From Corynebacterium amycolatum (GTDB lineage: Bacteria; Actinomycetota; Actinomycetes; Mycobacteriales; Mycobacteriaceae): a DNA stretch of 64,000 bases. The position numbers were made by a program, and so were the translations under genes. Positions 1 to 8,108 of this stretch are shown here, one piece after another (the stretch's first letter is position 1; each line of letters begins with the position of its first letter). The DNA lies in contig NZ_CP069513.1 of the NCBI RefSeq assembly GCF_016889425.1, forward strand, positions 1,798,001 through 1,862,000, read 5' to 3'. Below the pieces are notes generated by a model, which was not told the DNA's origin, made no database searches, and worked only from the letters and a program-made list of their open reading frames with translations.

Positions 1-642
1 CACCGCCAGCACCGTGAGGTTGCCAGCTGGAACCGGTGGGGTCGCCACCGTGCCTTCGGCAACGGACTCCAGCAGCCCTGTAGCTTCCGTGCCGCCGAGA
101 TTGGTCAGCGCGGTGAGCTTGGTGTCTGGGCGGCCGGCCAAAACCGTAGCGACCTCTTTCACTGAGTCCGCGTTTCGGCACAGCACCAGGAAGGGCCGCA
201 GTGCATCTGCTACCGGCACAACACGTGCAGCACCAGGTATCCCCGGCTCCCCTGTTACTAGAGAGATCACCGGAGTGTCATGCAAAGGCCAGCCGAGGTA
301 GGCACAGGCCAATGAGGCCGACGACGGTACTGGAATAACCTCCACGCCACCGCGGCCGAGCTCGCGGACAAGCGATACGCCTACGCCGTGGAACATGGGA
401 TCGCCACTGGCGAGGATGACGTCGACTAAAGGGTCAATATCTGCCAGGGTGACCTGCCAGTCCGTCCAGAAGCCACTGGGCCAAGGAGAGAGCTCGGCGT
501 CCAGGTTGACGTCGGCAAGCAAATGGAGCTGACGGGGAGAGCCAATGATGCGGCGTGCCGACGACAGCGCCTCGACCGCGCGGGCAGATAGACCCTCGTA
601 ACCGTCACAGCCAATGCCGACGACGCGAAGTTTCTGACTCAT
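1..642 (-). CDS. cobL: Precorrin-6Y methyltransferase CobL (CbiE part), 3' end outside window
   Basis: This is the N-terminal 214 codons of a cobalamin-pathway methyltransferase; the gene runs off the left edge. The start MSQKLRVVGIGCDGYEGLS and the ASGDPMFHGVG segment are typical of the SAM-dependent tetrapyrrole methylase fold of CbiE/CobL, which methylates precorrin-6Y at C5 and C15 (family knowledge). The C-terminal CbiT-like decarboxylating part, if present, lies outside. The ATG at 642 overlaps the stop of the upstream reductase gene by four bases, so the two are probably translated together. M. tuberculosis also has cobL next to a reductase of this type. Family assignment is firm; single-domain CbiE versus fused CobL cannot be decided here. 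Confidence 0.88.
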   Translation of the reverse strand, partial: MSQKLRVVGIGCDGYEGLSARAVEALSSARRIIGSPRQLHLLADVNLDAELSPWPSGFWTDWQVTLADIDPLVDVILASGDPMFHGVGVSLVRELGRGGVEVIPVPSSASLACAYLGWPLHDTPVISLVTGEPGIPGAARVVPVADALRPFLVLCRNADSVKEVATVLAGRPDTKLTALTNLGGTEATGLLESVAEGTVATPPVPAGNLTVLAV

Positions 643-1403
643 CGGGGCATCTTCCGCCAAATCCAGCGAGGAGTCAGATGCGTGGCACGGGCGAGCAACG
701 CCAGTTTCCGTGGCACCCAGACATGGGGCTTCCGGCCATCGAAGGCGGTGACGGCGGCCTCAGCGACCTCGGCGGGGCGCGAAGACATCGGCGCCGGCTT
801 CATGCCTTCGGTCATGCGGCCGATGACGAAGCCCGGCCGGACGATTGTCAGCTGAATATGGCTGCCGTGCAGGCGGTCCTGCATGCCTTGGAGGAAACCG
901 TCGAGGCCGGCCTTCGCCGAACCGTAGACATAGTTGGCGCGGCGCACGCGGGTGCCTGCGATAGAGGAAAAGGCCATGATGCGGCCCGCGACCTTGTCGC
1001 GCACAGGCAGTTTGCCGGCGGCGATGTCGGACTCCATGCGCGCGACAATCTCTGTGAGAATCGATGCCTGAGCCGTGAAGTCGGTGTGAATGACCGCCGC
1101 CGCAGCCTCCCCGGACTCTTCACACTTCTGCTGATTGCCGAGGATGCCGAACGCGACAATCACCGTGTCGATGGGACCGTGCTGCCAGGCGTGCTCAACG
1201 AACTGGCGGTGTGCGGCGATGTCATCGGCATCAAAGTGGATGCGATGCACCGCGACAGCACCGGCGTCGATGAGGCGTCCGGCAATGCCGTCGAGTGCCT
1301 CAGTGCGGCGCGCGGCGAGCGTGAAGGTGTTGTGATTGGCCAGCCGCGCGGCAACTTCCCCGCCGATTTCGCTGGTGGCACCAAGAACGAGTACGTGTCC
1401 CAT
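639..1403 (-). CDS. Short-chain dehydrogenase/reductase, DprE2-like
   Basis: A 254-residue classical SDR. The N-terminal LGATSEIG segment is the nucleotide-binding glycine loop, and the catalytic Ser and Tyr-x3-Lys are visible in IMAFSSIAG and YVYGSAKAG. The run around RRANYVYGSAKAGLDGF closely resembles DprE2, the decaprenylphosphoryl-2-keto-ribose reductase of arabinan precursor synthesis, and its paralogue Rv2073c, which lies beside cobL in M. tuberculosis. The substrate here is unknown, and the gene is more likely the Rv2073c counterpart than dprE2 itself because no dprE1 is adjacent. It begins 31 bases after the pepQ-like gene and overlaps cobL by four bases. A purine-rich stretch (GAGGAAAGG) lies about 12 bases before the ATG. 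Confidence 0.8.
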   Translation of the reverse strand: MGHVLVLGATSEIGGEVAARLANHNTFTLAARRTEALDGIAGRLIDAGAVAVHRIHFDADDIAAHRQFVEHAWQHGPIDTVIVAFGILGNQQKCEESGEAAAAVIHTDFTAQASILTEIVARMESDIAAGKLPVRDKVAGRIMAFSSIAGTRVRRANYVYGSAKAGLDGFLQGMQDRLHGSHIQLTIVRPGFVIGRMTEGMKPAPMSSRPAEVAEAAVTAFDGRKPHVWVPRKLALLARATHLTPRWIWRKMPR

Positions 1404-1434
1404 GCGCTAGAAAAACCTTTCCTCTAAACTTCGA

Positions 1435-2550
1435 TTAGACGGTAATCAAATCGTGCGGACCGTTATTGACCGATTCGCCGCCATCTTCGGTGACAATGAT
1501 GATGTCCTCCAGGCGCATACCGAATTCGCCCGGCAGGTACACGCCCGGCTCCACCGAAAACGCCATGCCCGGCTCAAGTGCAAGCTCATTGCCAGCCATA
1601 ATGAACGGCTCTTCATGGGTGGACAGGCCAATGCCATGACCAGTGCGGTGAATGAAGTACTCGCCGTAGCCCGCAGCGGTGAGGCTATTGCGCGCAATCG
1701 CATCAATCTCTGCAGCCGTCACACCCGGGCGAACCGCTGCTACAGCAGCTTCCTGAGCCTTCCGCAGGGCCGCCCACGCTGCGGTTTCCTTCTCCCCCGG
1801 CTTGCCGACGACATAGGTGCGCGTGCAATCGGAGTGGTAGCCGAGCGGCAAGGTGCCTCCGATATCGATGACCACCACGTCGCCGTCCTCGATGACGCGG
1901 TTGGAGAAATCGTGGTGCGGATTAGCACCATTTTCAGCCGAGCCGACAATGACGAAGTCAATGGCGACATGGCCTTCCTCCAGGATGGCTGCCGAAATCT
2001 CGTCGGCGACCTCGCGCTCGGTGCGACCTGCACGCAGCATGCCCGGAACGCGAGCGTGAACGCGGTCAATGGCGGCGCCGGCCTCGCGCAGCTGATCAAT
2101 CTCAGCGGCGTCCTTGCGCATGAACAGTTCTTTCAGCAGTTCTCCGGCCAACACAGTCTTGGCTCCGGTGAGATCCTGAATGGGAATCAGGTGGTCAGCG
2201 GTCAACGACGCCCCAATTGCGAGAGTGCCCACGTGGCCGACTAGGTCGGCGACAATGCGGTGTGGATCCTGACCGTCCTCCCACAACACCACATCGGCGT
2301 TGAGGTCACCGATTGCACACAGCGGCAGGTCCCCCCGCTCCACAGCGGGCAATACCAGCGTGGTTGTGCCGGCTGCGGTGACTACCAGCGCGGTGAGACG
2401 CTCATGCGAAGCGACCGCAGAACCGATGAGATACTGCAGGTCAGCTCCGGTTCCAAAGACTGCAGCGTCTGCATCGCGGGTGCGGAGTAGTTCCGCGGTG
2501 CGATCCAGGCGCTGCTGATAGATGTCAAAGCTAAAGATACCGTTGCTCAT
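1435..2550 (-). CDS. pepQ: M24 family aminopeptidase P / Xaa-Pro dipeptidase
   Basis: A 371-residue pita-bread metallopeptidase. The five metal ligands of the M24 family are visible: two Asp in VVVIDIGGTLPLGYHSDCTRT, His in HRTGHGIGLSTHE, and Glu in FSVEPGVYLPGEFG and RLEDII. The N-terminal 130 residues form the creatinase-like N domain. It probably removes residues next to proline in the cytosol. I chose the ATG at 2550 rather than the TTG at 2559 because a TACAGT box lies eight bases before it and no ribosome binding site is present, which fits a leaderless transcript. M. tuberculosis has pepE at the equivalent place upstream of helY. Exact substrate is inferred. Confidence 0.9.
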   Translation of the reverse strand: MSNGIFSFDIYQQRLDRTAELLRTRDADAAVFGTGADLQYLIGSAVASHERLTALVVTAAGTTTLVLPAVERGDLPLCAIGDLNADVVLWEDGQDPHRIVADLVGHVGTLAIGASLTADHLIPIQDLTGAKTVLAGELLKELFMRKDAAEIDQLREAGAAIDRVHARVPGMLRAGRTEREVADEISAAILEEGHVAIDFVIVGSAENGANPHHDFSNRVIEDGDVVVIDIGGTLPLGYHSDCTRTYVVGKPGEKETAAWAALRKAQEAAVAAVRPGVTAAEIDAIARNSLTAAGYGEYFIHRTGHGIGLSTHEEPFIMAGNELALEPGMAFSVEPGVYLPGEFGMRLEDIIIVTEDGGESVNNGPHDLITV

Positions 2551-2597
2551 AGTTGCCAACTGTACCCGTCAGCCTTGAATAAGACAGAGGCGCGGAA

Positions 2598-4214
2598 CTA
2601 GATGCTGGTGTCGGGTAGACGGCGTGGGACGACCTTGCCACCGTCATTACGAGGCAACGATTTCATCCACACAATCTCGTCAGGCACATTGTGCTCCGCG
2701 AGATTTTGGCGAACGTGTTCGCGAATCATGTCGTCGGAAAGGTTAGCACCAGCAACGCTGTCTTCACGTACAACGTAGGCTCGAAGAGTCGCGACGATGT
2801 CATCCTGACTACCGTGGACAAACACATCGTCGATTCCATCGACGGTTCCGAGGAATTCCTCAACTTCACGAGGGTAGACATTTTCGCCTCCCTTGATCAG
2901 CATGTCGTCTGCGCGACCGGCTAGCTGAAGCATGCCGTTTTGATCAATGAGGCCCTTATCCCCTGTTCCGAGCAGCCCATTCATGACATCATATTTGTCA
3001 CGTGCAGCCAGTAACCCGACCATGGTCATAGAGTTTGCTGCGTAGACGTTACCTAGCTCTCCTGGATCGGCCTCAGTGCCATCTTCACGGAAAATGCGGA
3101 GCTCGACGCCAGATGGAATATGCCCAGTGGTGTGCGGGTCAGCGGCGAATTCAGGGCCAGTTGCAATGGCGATTTGGCCATGCTCAGTGGAGCCATAGAA
3201 ATTGCACACAACAGGCCCAAATCGCTTATTGAGCTCACGAACCAAATATGGCGGCATGGCGTTACCCGAAGAAACGATGAACTCAAATGGGCCAATCTTT
3301 GTTTCTGCTCGGTCCGCGGCAGCGACTAGATCCTTCAGGAAGACCGCAGCTGAGACAATTCCGGTTACTCCATACTGAAGGCAGTCCGCAGCAGCCTGAT
3401 CTGCATCAAAATTTCGACGCAAAATGAGTGTTGAGCCAGTGGCCAAGCCAATCTGAAGGTTGAGCCAACCCCACGCATGGAAGACCGAAGCGGTCAGTTG
3501 AACTACCATGTTCTTCTTCCACGGGATTGCCTTTACAATACCGCCGAGCACCTTTGGCGTGCGTGGAACTGGGAGGCGAACGCCTTTGGGGATTCCGTAA
3601 GTTCCAGACGACATGATGATCGTTTCTTGCTGCCGCGGCTTTCGAGGAAGCTTGGAGCTATCGGTTTGGCCGGAAACGAGGGAAAGAAACTCATCATGGT
3701 CACCACCAACAGTGAGTGATTTGATTGGAAATTCTGCGTCTTGGTTGTACTCGACGTCTACGACCAAAATATCCGCGCCATAGTCAGACATAATCGCGCT
3801 AACCTGCTTTGACGATGAGGCAGGATTCATAATCATCGGGCGGGCCCCGAGGTAGCTGCAGGCCAACAATGGCAGCACGATGGCACGAGAGTTTCGCGCA
3901 AGTATTGCGATGGTGGATCCTTCGGTAATCCCCTTTTCCATTAGGCGTACCGTGAGTGTTCTAGCCTGAGTCCGAAGCTCGCTGTATGTAAGTTCGCCGA
4001 AATCATCCACAATGGCAAGTCGGTCAGGCCAATTAAGGCAGTCGTTTTCGACGAGAGCTGCCATGGAAATGCCCCATTGGGACATATTCTTCAGTGCTTT
4101 AGGACCATCATTTCTGAGGATGCCAGCACGCTTGAGAGGGCCGAGAGCAGTAGCAAACTGCTTAACCTGGGTCCAAGACGACACATGAGTTGCGCGTTGA
4201 GTGCGAGGTGTCAT
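2598..4214 (-). CDS. AMP-binding acyl-CoA synthetase-like protein
   Basis: A 538-residue member of the adenylate-forming (ANL) superfamily, probably activating a carboxylic acid as an acyl-AMP and then a CoA thioester. The P-loop-like motif reads SSGTYGIPKGV, where the usual second Thr is Tyr. YGSTEHG (motif A5), TGDKG (A7), KGGENVYPREVEE (A8 hinge) and the C-terminal NDGGKVVPRRL with its Lys are all present. It follows the secreted SGNH hydrolase on the same strand, separated by 69 bases that hold a terminator-like hairpin, so it may be expressed partly by read-through. TTAGGGAAAA before the ATG gives a ribosome binding site. Coupling to the hydrolase suggests use of a released fatty acid, which is inference. 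The substrate is unknown. Confidence 0.82.
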   Translation of the reverse strand: MTPRTQRATHVSSWTQVKQFATALGPLKRAGILRNDGPKALKNMSQWGISMAALVENDCLNWPDRLAIVDDFGELTYSELRTQARTLTVRLMEKGITEGSTIAILARNSRAIVLPLLACSYLGARPMIMNPASSSKQVSAIMSDYGADILVVDVEYNQDAEFPIKSLTVGGDHDEFLSLVSGQTDSSKLPRKPRQQETIIMSSGTYGIPKGVRLPVPRTPKVLGGIVKAIPWKKNMVVQLTASVFHAWGWLNLQIGLATGSTLILRRNFDADQAAADCLQYGVTGIVSAAVFLKDLVAAADRAETKIGPFEFIVSSGNAMPPYLVRELNKRFGPVVCNFYGSTEHGQIAIATGPEFAADPHTTGHIPSGVELRIFREDGTEADPGELGNVYAANSMTMVGLLAARDKYDVMNGLLGTGDKGLIDQNGMLQLAGRADDMLIKGGENVYPREVEEFLGTVDGIDDVFVHGSQDDIVATLRAYVVREDSVAGANLSDDMIREHVRQNLAEHNVPDEIVWMKSLPRNDGGKVVPRRLPDTSI

Positions 4215-4244
4215 TTTTCCCTAAAAGTAGTGAGTTGAAGATAA

Positions 4245-4272
4245 AAGCCCTGGGCCATAAGGCGCAGGGCTT
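4245..4272 (-). terminator. Terminator-like hairpin between SGNH hydrolase and acyl-CoA ligase genes
   Basis: AAGCCCTG (4245-4252) and CAGGGCTT (4265-4272) form a perfect 8-bp stem. Read on the minus strand the second arm is followed by TTTTATCTT, as in an intrinsic terminator. It lies between the stop of the SGNH gene and the start of the ligase gene, so it may set their relative expression. Confidence 0.6.
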
Positions 4273-4283
4273 GGAGGCAAGGA

Positions 4284-5135
4284 CTAGATGCGAGCGACGA
4301 TTGCGTCGGCGATAATCTCTTTGCCTTCACCATTGAGGTGGACCGGAAGGTTGTAGTCCTGAGTGCGGTTGTCGACTGCGCCTGCGATGATTCGCTTATC
4401 ATCCGGTGCGCACTCATGGCGATCCGTGGTCATCGAGCGGACATCAACAAACTCGGCGTTATGGCGGTCAGCGGCCTGCTGTGCGTACTTAGAGGTTTCA
4501 ATCTCACCCTGCTCAATCCAGAATGCGGGAACCCCGGCGTCGACGTTTTGTCCAGCAACGTTCACATGGATGAGGCACTGCTTGGAATCACCGGGATGCG
4601 AAATGGTTGGGTAATTGACAAATGCGATGCGGGCATTCGGCGCATGTGCGCGAATTTTGTTTACTGCGGCATCGGAAGCATCCTTCCACCAGCCCTCACG
4701 CACGGAAGGAAGATTGACTGCGTTGTTGTAGGTGTCGTTGAAACCAATCTGAATTGCAATGAATGCAGTCTGCGGGGTCAGTGCTCCATCGCGAATAGCG
4801 CCCTCGATTTGTCGATCGAGATTGTTTGCGTTCGGCGTGTAGAGGACGGCTCCTGCGCAGGAGTAGTCATCTAGCTGGCGGCCAGTCTTTTTACCGATCT
4901 TGGCCGGAATTCCATCAGGGTCATGCGCGCAACCATTCTTCTGCTGAACCTCTGGGAGCCCAGGAATCTGCTCTGGAGCCTTGGCAATCCAGTAGTCCTC
5001 AACGGTCGGATTGGCGAAATACGAATCGCCGAAGGTAACAACGTTTCCAGCGGGTGCAGCGTTTGCGATTGGGGCAATGCCGAAGCTCAGTGCCGCGATC
5101 CCTACAGCGGATAGAGTCTTATGAAGCTTGCGCAT
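4284..5135 (-). CDS. Secreted SGNH/GDSL-family hydrolase (esterase/lipase)
   Basis: A 283-residue exported protein. The first 26 or so residues form a Sec signal peptide (basic MRKLHKTL, a hydrophobic core, ANA cleavage site). VVTFGDSY carries the nucleophile Ser of block I at about residue 38, IQIGFND is block III (GxND), and LPVHLNGEGKEI carries the catalytic His. The Asp usually three residues before this His is absent, which happens in some actinobacterial members. Two Cys pairs could form disulfides outside the cell. It probably cleaves ester bonds in host or environmental lipids; substrate unknown. AGGAAGG precedes the ATG. The upstream region is AT-rich and holds a perfect 8-bp palindrome at 5208-5229. 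Confidence 0.82.
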   Translation of the reverse strand: MRKLHKTLSAVGIAALSFGIAPIANAAPAGNVVTFGDSYFANPTVEDYWIAKAPEQIPGLPEVQQKNGCAHDPDGIPAKIGKKTGRQLDDYSCAGAVLYTPNANNLDRQIEGAIRDGALTPQTAFIAIQIGFNDTYNNAVNLPSVREGWWKDASDAAVNKIRAHAPNARIAFVNYPTISHPGDSKQCLIHVNVAGQNVDAGVPAFWIEQGEIETSKYAQQAADRHNAEFVDVRSMTTDRHECAPDDKRIIAGAVDNRTQDYNLPVHLNGEGKEIIADAIVARI

Positions 5136-5207
5136 TCGGGGCCTTCCTGAGAAATGAAGTCAGATATGAAAAATATAATCTGCAGTTTCGTTAGTCACTG
5201 CGAGATA

Positions 5208-5229
5208 AGAATAGTGTCATAACTATTCT
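5208..5229. promoter_or_regulatory. Palindromic operator candidate upstream of the SGNH hydrolase gene
   Basis: AGAATAGT (5208-5215) and ACTATTCT (5222-5229) form a perfect inverted repeat with a six-base spacer, 73-94 bases before the hydrolase start codon. A TATATT box lies between it and the gene. The size and symmetry suit a dimeric repressor or activator. The cognate regulator is not in the window. Confidence 0.5.
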
Positions 5230-5297
5230 ACTTTTAGTAATTTATCATCTTCACCTCAGGAACCAGGTGTTCAGGAGAAGAGATGTGTCCGAGATAA

Positions 5298-8084
5298 CTA
5301 ATTATTCAGCGCCACTACTCCCCTGCGAATCGCCTGAATAGCCTCGGCAGACTTATCGCGAATGTCTGTGGAGTAGCCGGTCTTCTTAATCTGCTGCAAT
5401 AGATCAATGACCTGACGGCACCAGCGGACAAAGTCACCCGGAGTCAGCTCCGCGCCACTTTCGGCCGCTGCCTGCAGGCAGTACCCCAGCGGTGCGCCCG
5501 CAGTCCACTGATGAATTGCAGTGGCAAAGGCCATGTCCGGCAAGTTCGTCACCGGCAGACGGTAGCGGCGCTCATCCTCCGACAGCTCCTCCCAGATGCG
5601 GTAGGTGTTCCCCAGCGCCTTGGCCAACGGCTCGGTCGGAACCTCATCGCTGCCCTGGCTGGCCTTGCGGTTTTCAAAGACCAAACTCGACACGGCACCG
5701 GCCAGCTCTGCCGGGTCCAAGTCGTCCCAGATACCGCGGCGCAGGCACGTGGCCACCAGCAGATCCGACCCATTGTGAATCTGCGCCAGCCGCAGGCCTT
5801 CCTCCGTAATCGTCGGCTCCGCGCCCTCTGGCCATTCCACGTAGTCCATCTGTGTTAGCAACTGCAGCATGCGGTCGAATGTGCGTGCCAACGTATCGGA
5901 AGCGGAATCGACGCGCTTTTGCAGCTTGGCAACATGCGCCTCGGCCTGCCGCAGCGTATCGGCGTGACGAGCCATCGTCTCCACCGCAGGATCTCCATGT
6001 AGTGGATGCTCACGCAGCTCCTGCCGCAGCTTCCTCACCGCTGGCGAGTTGCCACCGCTGCGGCGCTTCAGCCTCTTTGGTCCCTTCAGCCCCTTGCGGC
6101 CAATCTCTGCACGCACAATACCGAGCGCACGTCGCGGATGCCGATCCGCATCCCGCGGCAGCTTAATCGAGCCGACTGTCTGCGGCGCCGCTGGGAAGAT
6201 ATGCGGTTCCACACGTCCCACAAATCCGCCGACACTGATGACACCGGGACGAGGATTCGACTTCGAATGATCCTCCCGGTACACCACCGCCAACTGCACC
6301 TTCTTACCCTTCGGCAGCGGAATAACCTCGCCCCTACGGAGCCTTCGCAGCGCGGTCACCGTTTCCGTGTGGCGGTCTTCAATATTGCGGCGCTTGGCGT
6401 TCTTCTCCTCCTGGGTCAGCTTCGCGCGCAGATCCAGGTATTCGAGCATCTGGGTCAGGCGCTCGTCGTCACGCGAACTGCCCTCTCCTCTTGACGACGA
6501 CCCATCAGCTTCCGACCCTTCGGCGTGCGCATCGGCTCCCCTGCCGAGCAATTCCGCACGCAGGGCCGCGGCTTCTTGCTTGGCCTTGGACAGTTCGGCG
6601 GCGACTCCGACGATGTCGCCATCCGCCTGGAACTGTGCGAATGAGCGCTCCATGACACGCTTCGACCCCTCGTAACCGAGTGTCTGTAGGAGGTTGACGC
6701 TCATGTTGTAGCTCGGTGCGAAGGTGGAGATCAGCGGGTACGTGCGCGTGGATGCCAGTCCTGCGACGGCCTTCGGGTCCATTGCCGGGGCCCACTGCAC
6801 CACGGCATTGCCGACGGTGTCGATACCGCGGCGGCCAGCGCGACCCGTCATCTGCGTGTACTGACCGGGCGTGAGATCTACGTGTGCCTCGCCGTTGAAC
6901 TTGACCAGCTTCTCCAGCACAACCGTGCGGGCAGGCATGTTGATGCCCAGTGCGAGCGTCTCGGTGGCGAAGACGACCTTGACCAGGCCTTCGTTAAAGA
7001 GCTCTTCCACAATGTGCCGAAACGCAGGCAGCATGCCCGCGTGGTGCGCCGCAAAACCTCGAATGAGAATGCGGCGCCAGCGCAGGAAGCCGAGAACCTG
7101 CAGGTCTTCCTTCGGAATGTGCGCGACACCGTCATCGATAATCTTGGCGATGCGCTCCTGCTCATCTCGGTCAGTGAGTTCTGCGCGAGTAGCGCCGACC
7201 TGCGCCAACGCGCCTTCGCAGCCCGCGCGGGAGAATATGAAAACAATCGCGGGCAGCATGTTCATGGAGCCGAGCATGCGGATAACATCGCCGCGCTTCG
7301 GTGGGCGGAACTTGCGCTGCCCCCTATCGCCCCAGCTGTATGAGCGCCCACCGCCCTTGTGTTTTTTGTACTGGTAGCGCTCCCTGGCCCCAGCGTCCCC
7401 GTAGCCGAACTCGGCGCGACGGCACGCCTCCAGCAGGTCCTGATTGACCTTGTCCGACTTCGCCTCGAAAAGAGGATAGAGTCGGTTGCCCACTAGCATG
7501 TGCTGATGCAGTGGAACCGGACGCAAATCCGTGACAATAACGTCCGTGTGCCCGCGCACCGTGGACAGCCAGCGCCCGAATTCCTCGGAGTTGGATACCG
7601 TCGCGGACAAACCGATGACAGCCACGGACTGGTCGAGGTTCAAAATAACCTCTTCCCACACAGCGCCGCGCTCCCGGTCAGCGAGGTAGTGAATCTCGTC
7701 CATCACCACATGCGTGAGTTTCTTCAGCGTCGGCGAGTTCGCGTAGATCATGTTACGCAGCACCTCGGTGGTCATCACCACGATGTCTGCGTCGCCGTTA
7801 ATCGAAGTGTCACCAGTGAGCAGGCCCACGCGGTCCTCGCCGTAGTCCTCGACTAGGTCGTGGTACTTCTGGTTGCTCAGTGCCTTAATAGGGGTGGTGT
7901 AAAAGCACTTGCCGCCGCGCTCGAGCGCAGCATAAATAGCGAATTCGCCAACAATAGTTTTGCCCGCACCGGTGGGTGCACAGACGACAACGCCCCGCCC
8001 TGCCTCAATTGATTGGCAGGCGCGGAGCTGAAAGTCGTCAAGATCGAAATCCTGTTGGCTAACGAAACCGCCGAGAAGAGTCAT
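5298..8084 (-). CDS. helY: DEAD/DEAH-box helicase HelY (Ski2/Mtr4-like)
   Basis: A 928-residue superfamily 2 helicase. Walker A is APTGAGKT (residues 36-43), the DExH box is DEIH (129-132), SATVSN is motif III, and QMTGRAGRRG is motif VI. The C-terminal half carries the DSHCT-type region typical of Ski2/Mtr4/HelY proteins, so it is expected to unwind RNA or RNA-DNA structures; its exact cellular role in Actinobacteria is not settled. A charged low-complexity stretch near residues 500-540 (serine, aspartate, arginine) interrupts the conserved parts. It lies 24 bases after tatC on the same strand, the order seen in M. tuberculosis (tatA, tatC, helY). Confidence 0.92.
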   Translation of the reverse strand: MTLLGGFVSQQDFDLDDFQLRACQSIEAGRGVVVCAPTGAGKTIVGEFAIYAALERGGKCFYTTPIKALSNQKYHDLVEDYGEDRVGLLTGDTSINGDADIVVMTTEVLRNMIYANSPTLKKLTHVVMDEIHYLADRERGAVWEEVILNLDQSVAVIGLSATVSNSEEFGRWLSTVRGHTDVIVTDLRPVPLHQHMLVGNRLYPLFEAKSDKVNQDLLEACRRAEFGYGDAGARERYQYKKHKGGGRSYSWGDRGQRKFRPPKRGDVIRMLGSMNMLPAIVFIFSRAGCEGALAQVGATRAELTDRDEQERIAKIIDDGVAHIPKEDLQVLGFLRWRRILIRGFAAHHAGMLPAFRHIVEELFNEGLVKVVFATETLALGINMPARTVVLEKLVKFNGEAHVDLTPGQYTQMTGRAGRRGIDTVGNAVVQWAPAMDPKAVAGLASTRTYPLISTFAPSYNMSVNLLQTLGYEGSKRVMERSFAQFQADGDIVGVAAELSKAKQEAAALRAELLGRGADAHAEGSEADGSSSRGEGSSRDDERLTQMLEYLDLRAKLTQEEKNAKRRNIEDRHTETVTALRRLRRGEVIPLPKGKKVQLAVVYREDHSKSNPRPGVISVGGFVGRVEPHIFPAAPQTVGSIKLPRDADRHPRRALGIVRAEIGRKGLKGPKRLKRRSGGNSPAVRKLRQELREHPLHGDPAVETMARHADTLRQAEAHVAKLQKRVDSASDTLARTFDRMLQLLTQMDYVEWPEGAEPTITEEGLRLAQIHNGSDLLVATCLRRGIWDDLDPAELAGAVSSLVFENRKASQGSDEVPTEPLAKALGNTYRIWEELSEDERRYRLPVTNLPDMAFATAIHQWTAGAPLGYCLQAAAESGAELTPGDFVRWCRQVIDLLQQIKKTGYSTDIRDKSAEAIQAIRRGVVALNN

Positions 8085-8108
8085 GCCTCTAGAGTGTCAT
8101 AAACCACG

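Noticed and set aside
555..1427. A 290-codon plus-strand frame opposite the SDR gene
   Set aside because: The minus-strand SDR has its full glycine loop and catalytic Tyr/Lys; the plus frame matches nothing.
5298..8084. helY as part of a defence system because of its helicase motifs
   Set aside because: Its position beside tatAC and its length match the conserved housekeeping HelY.
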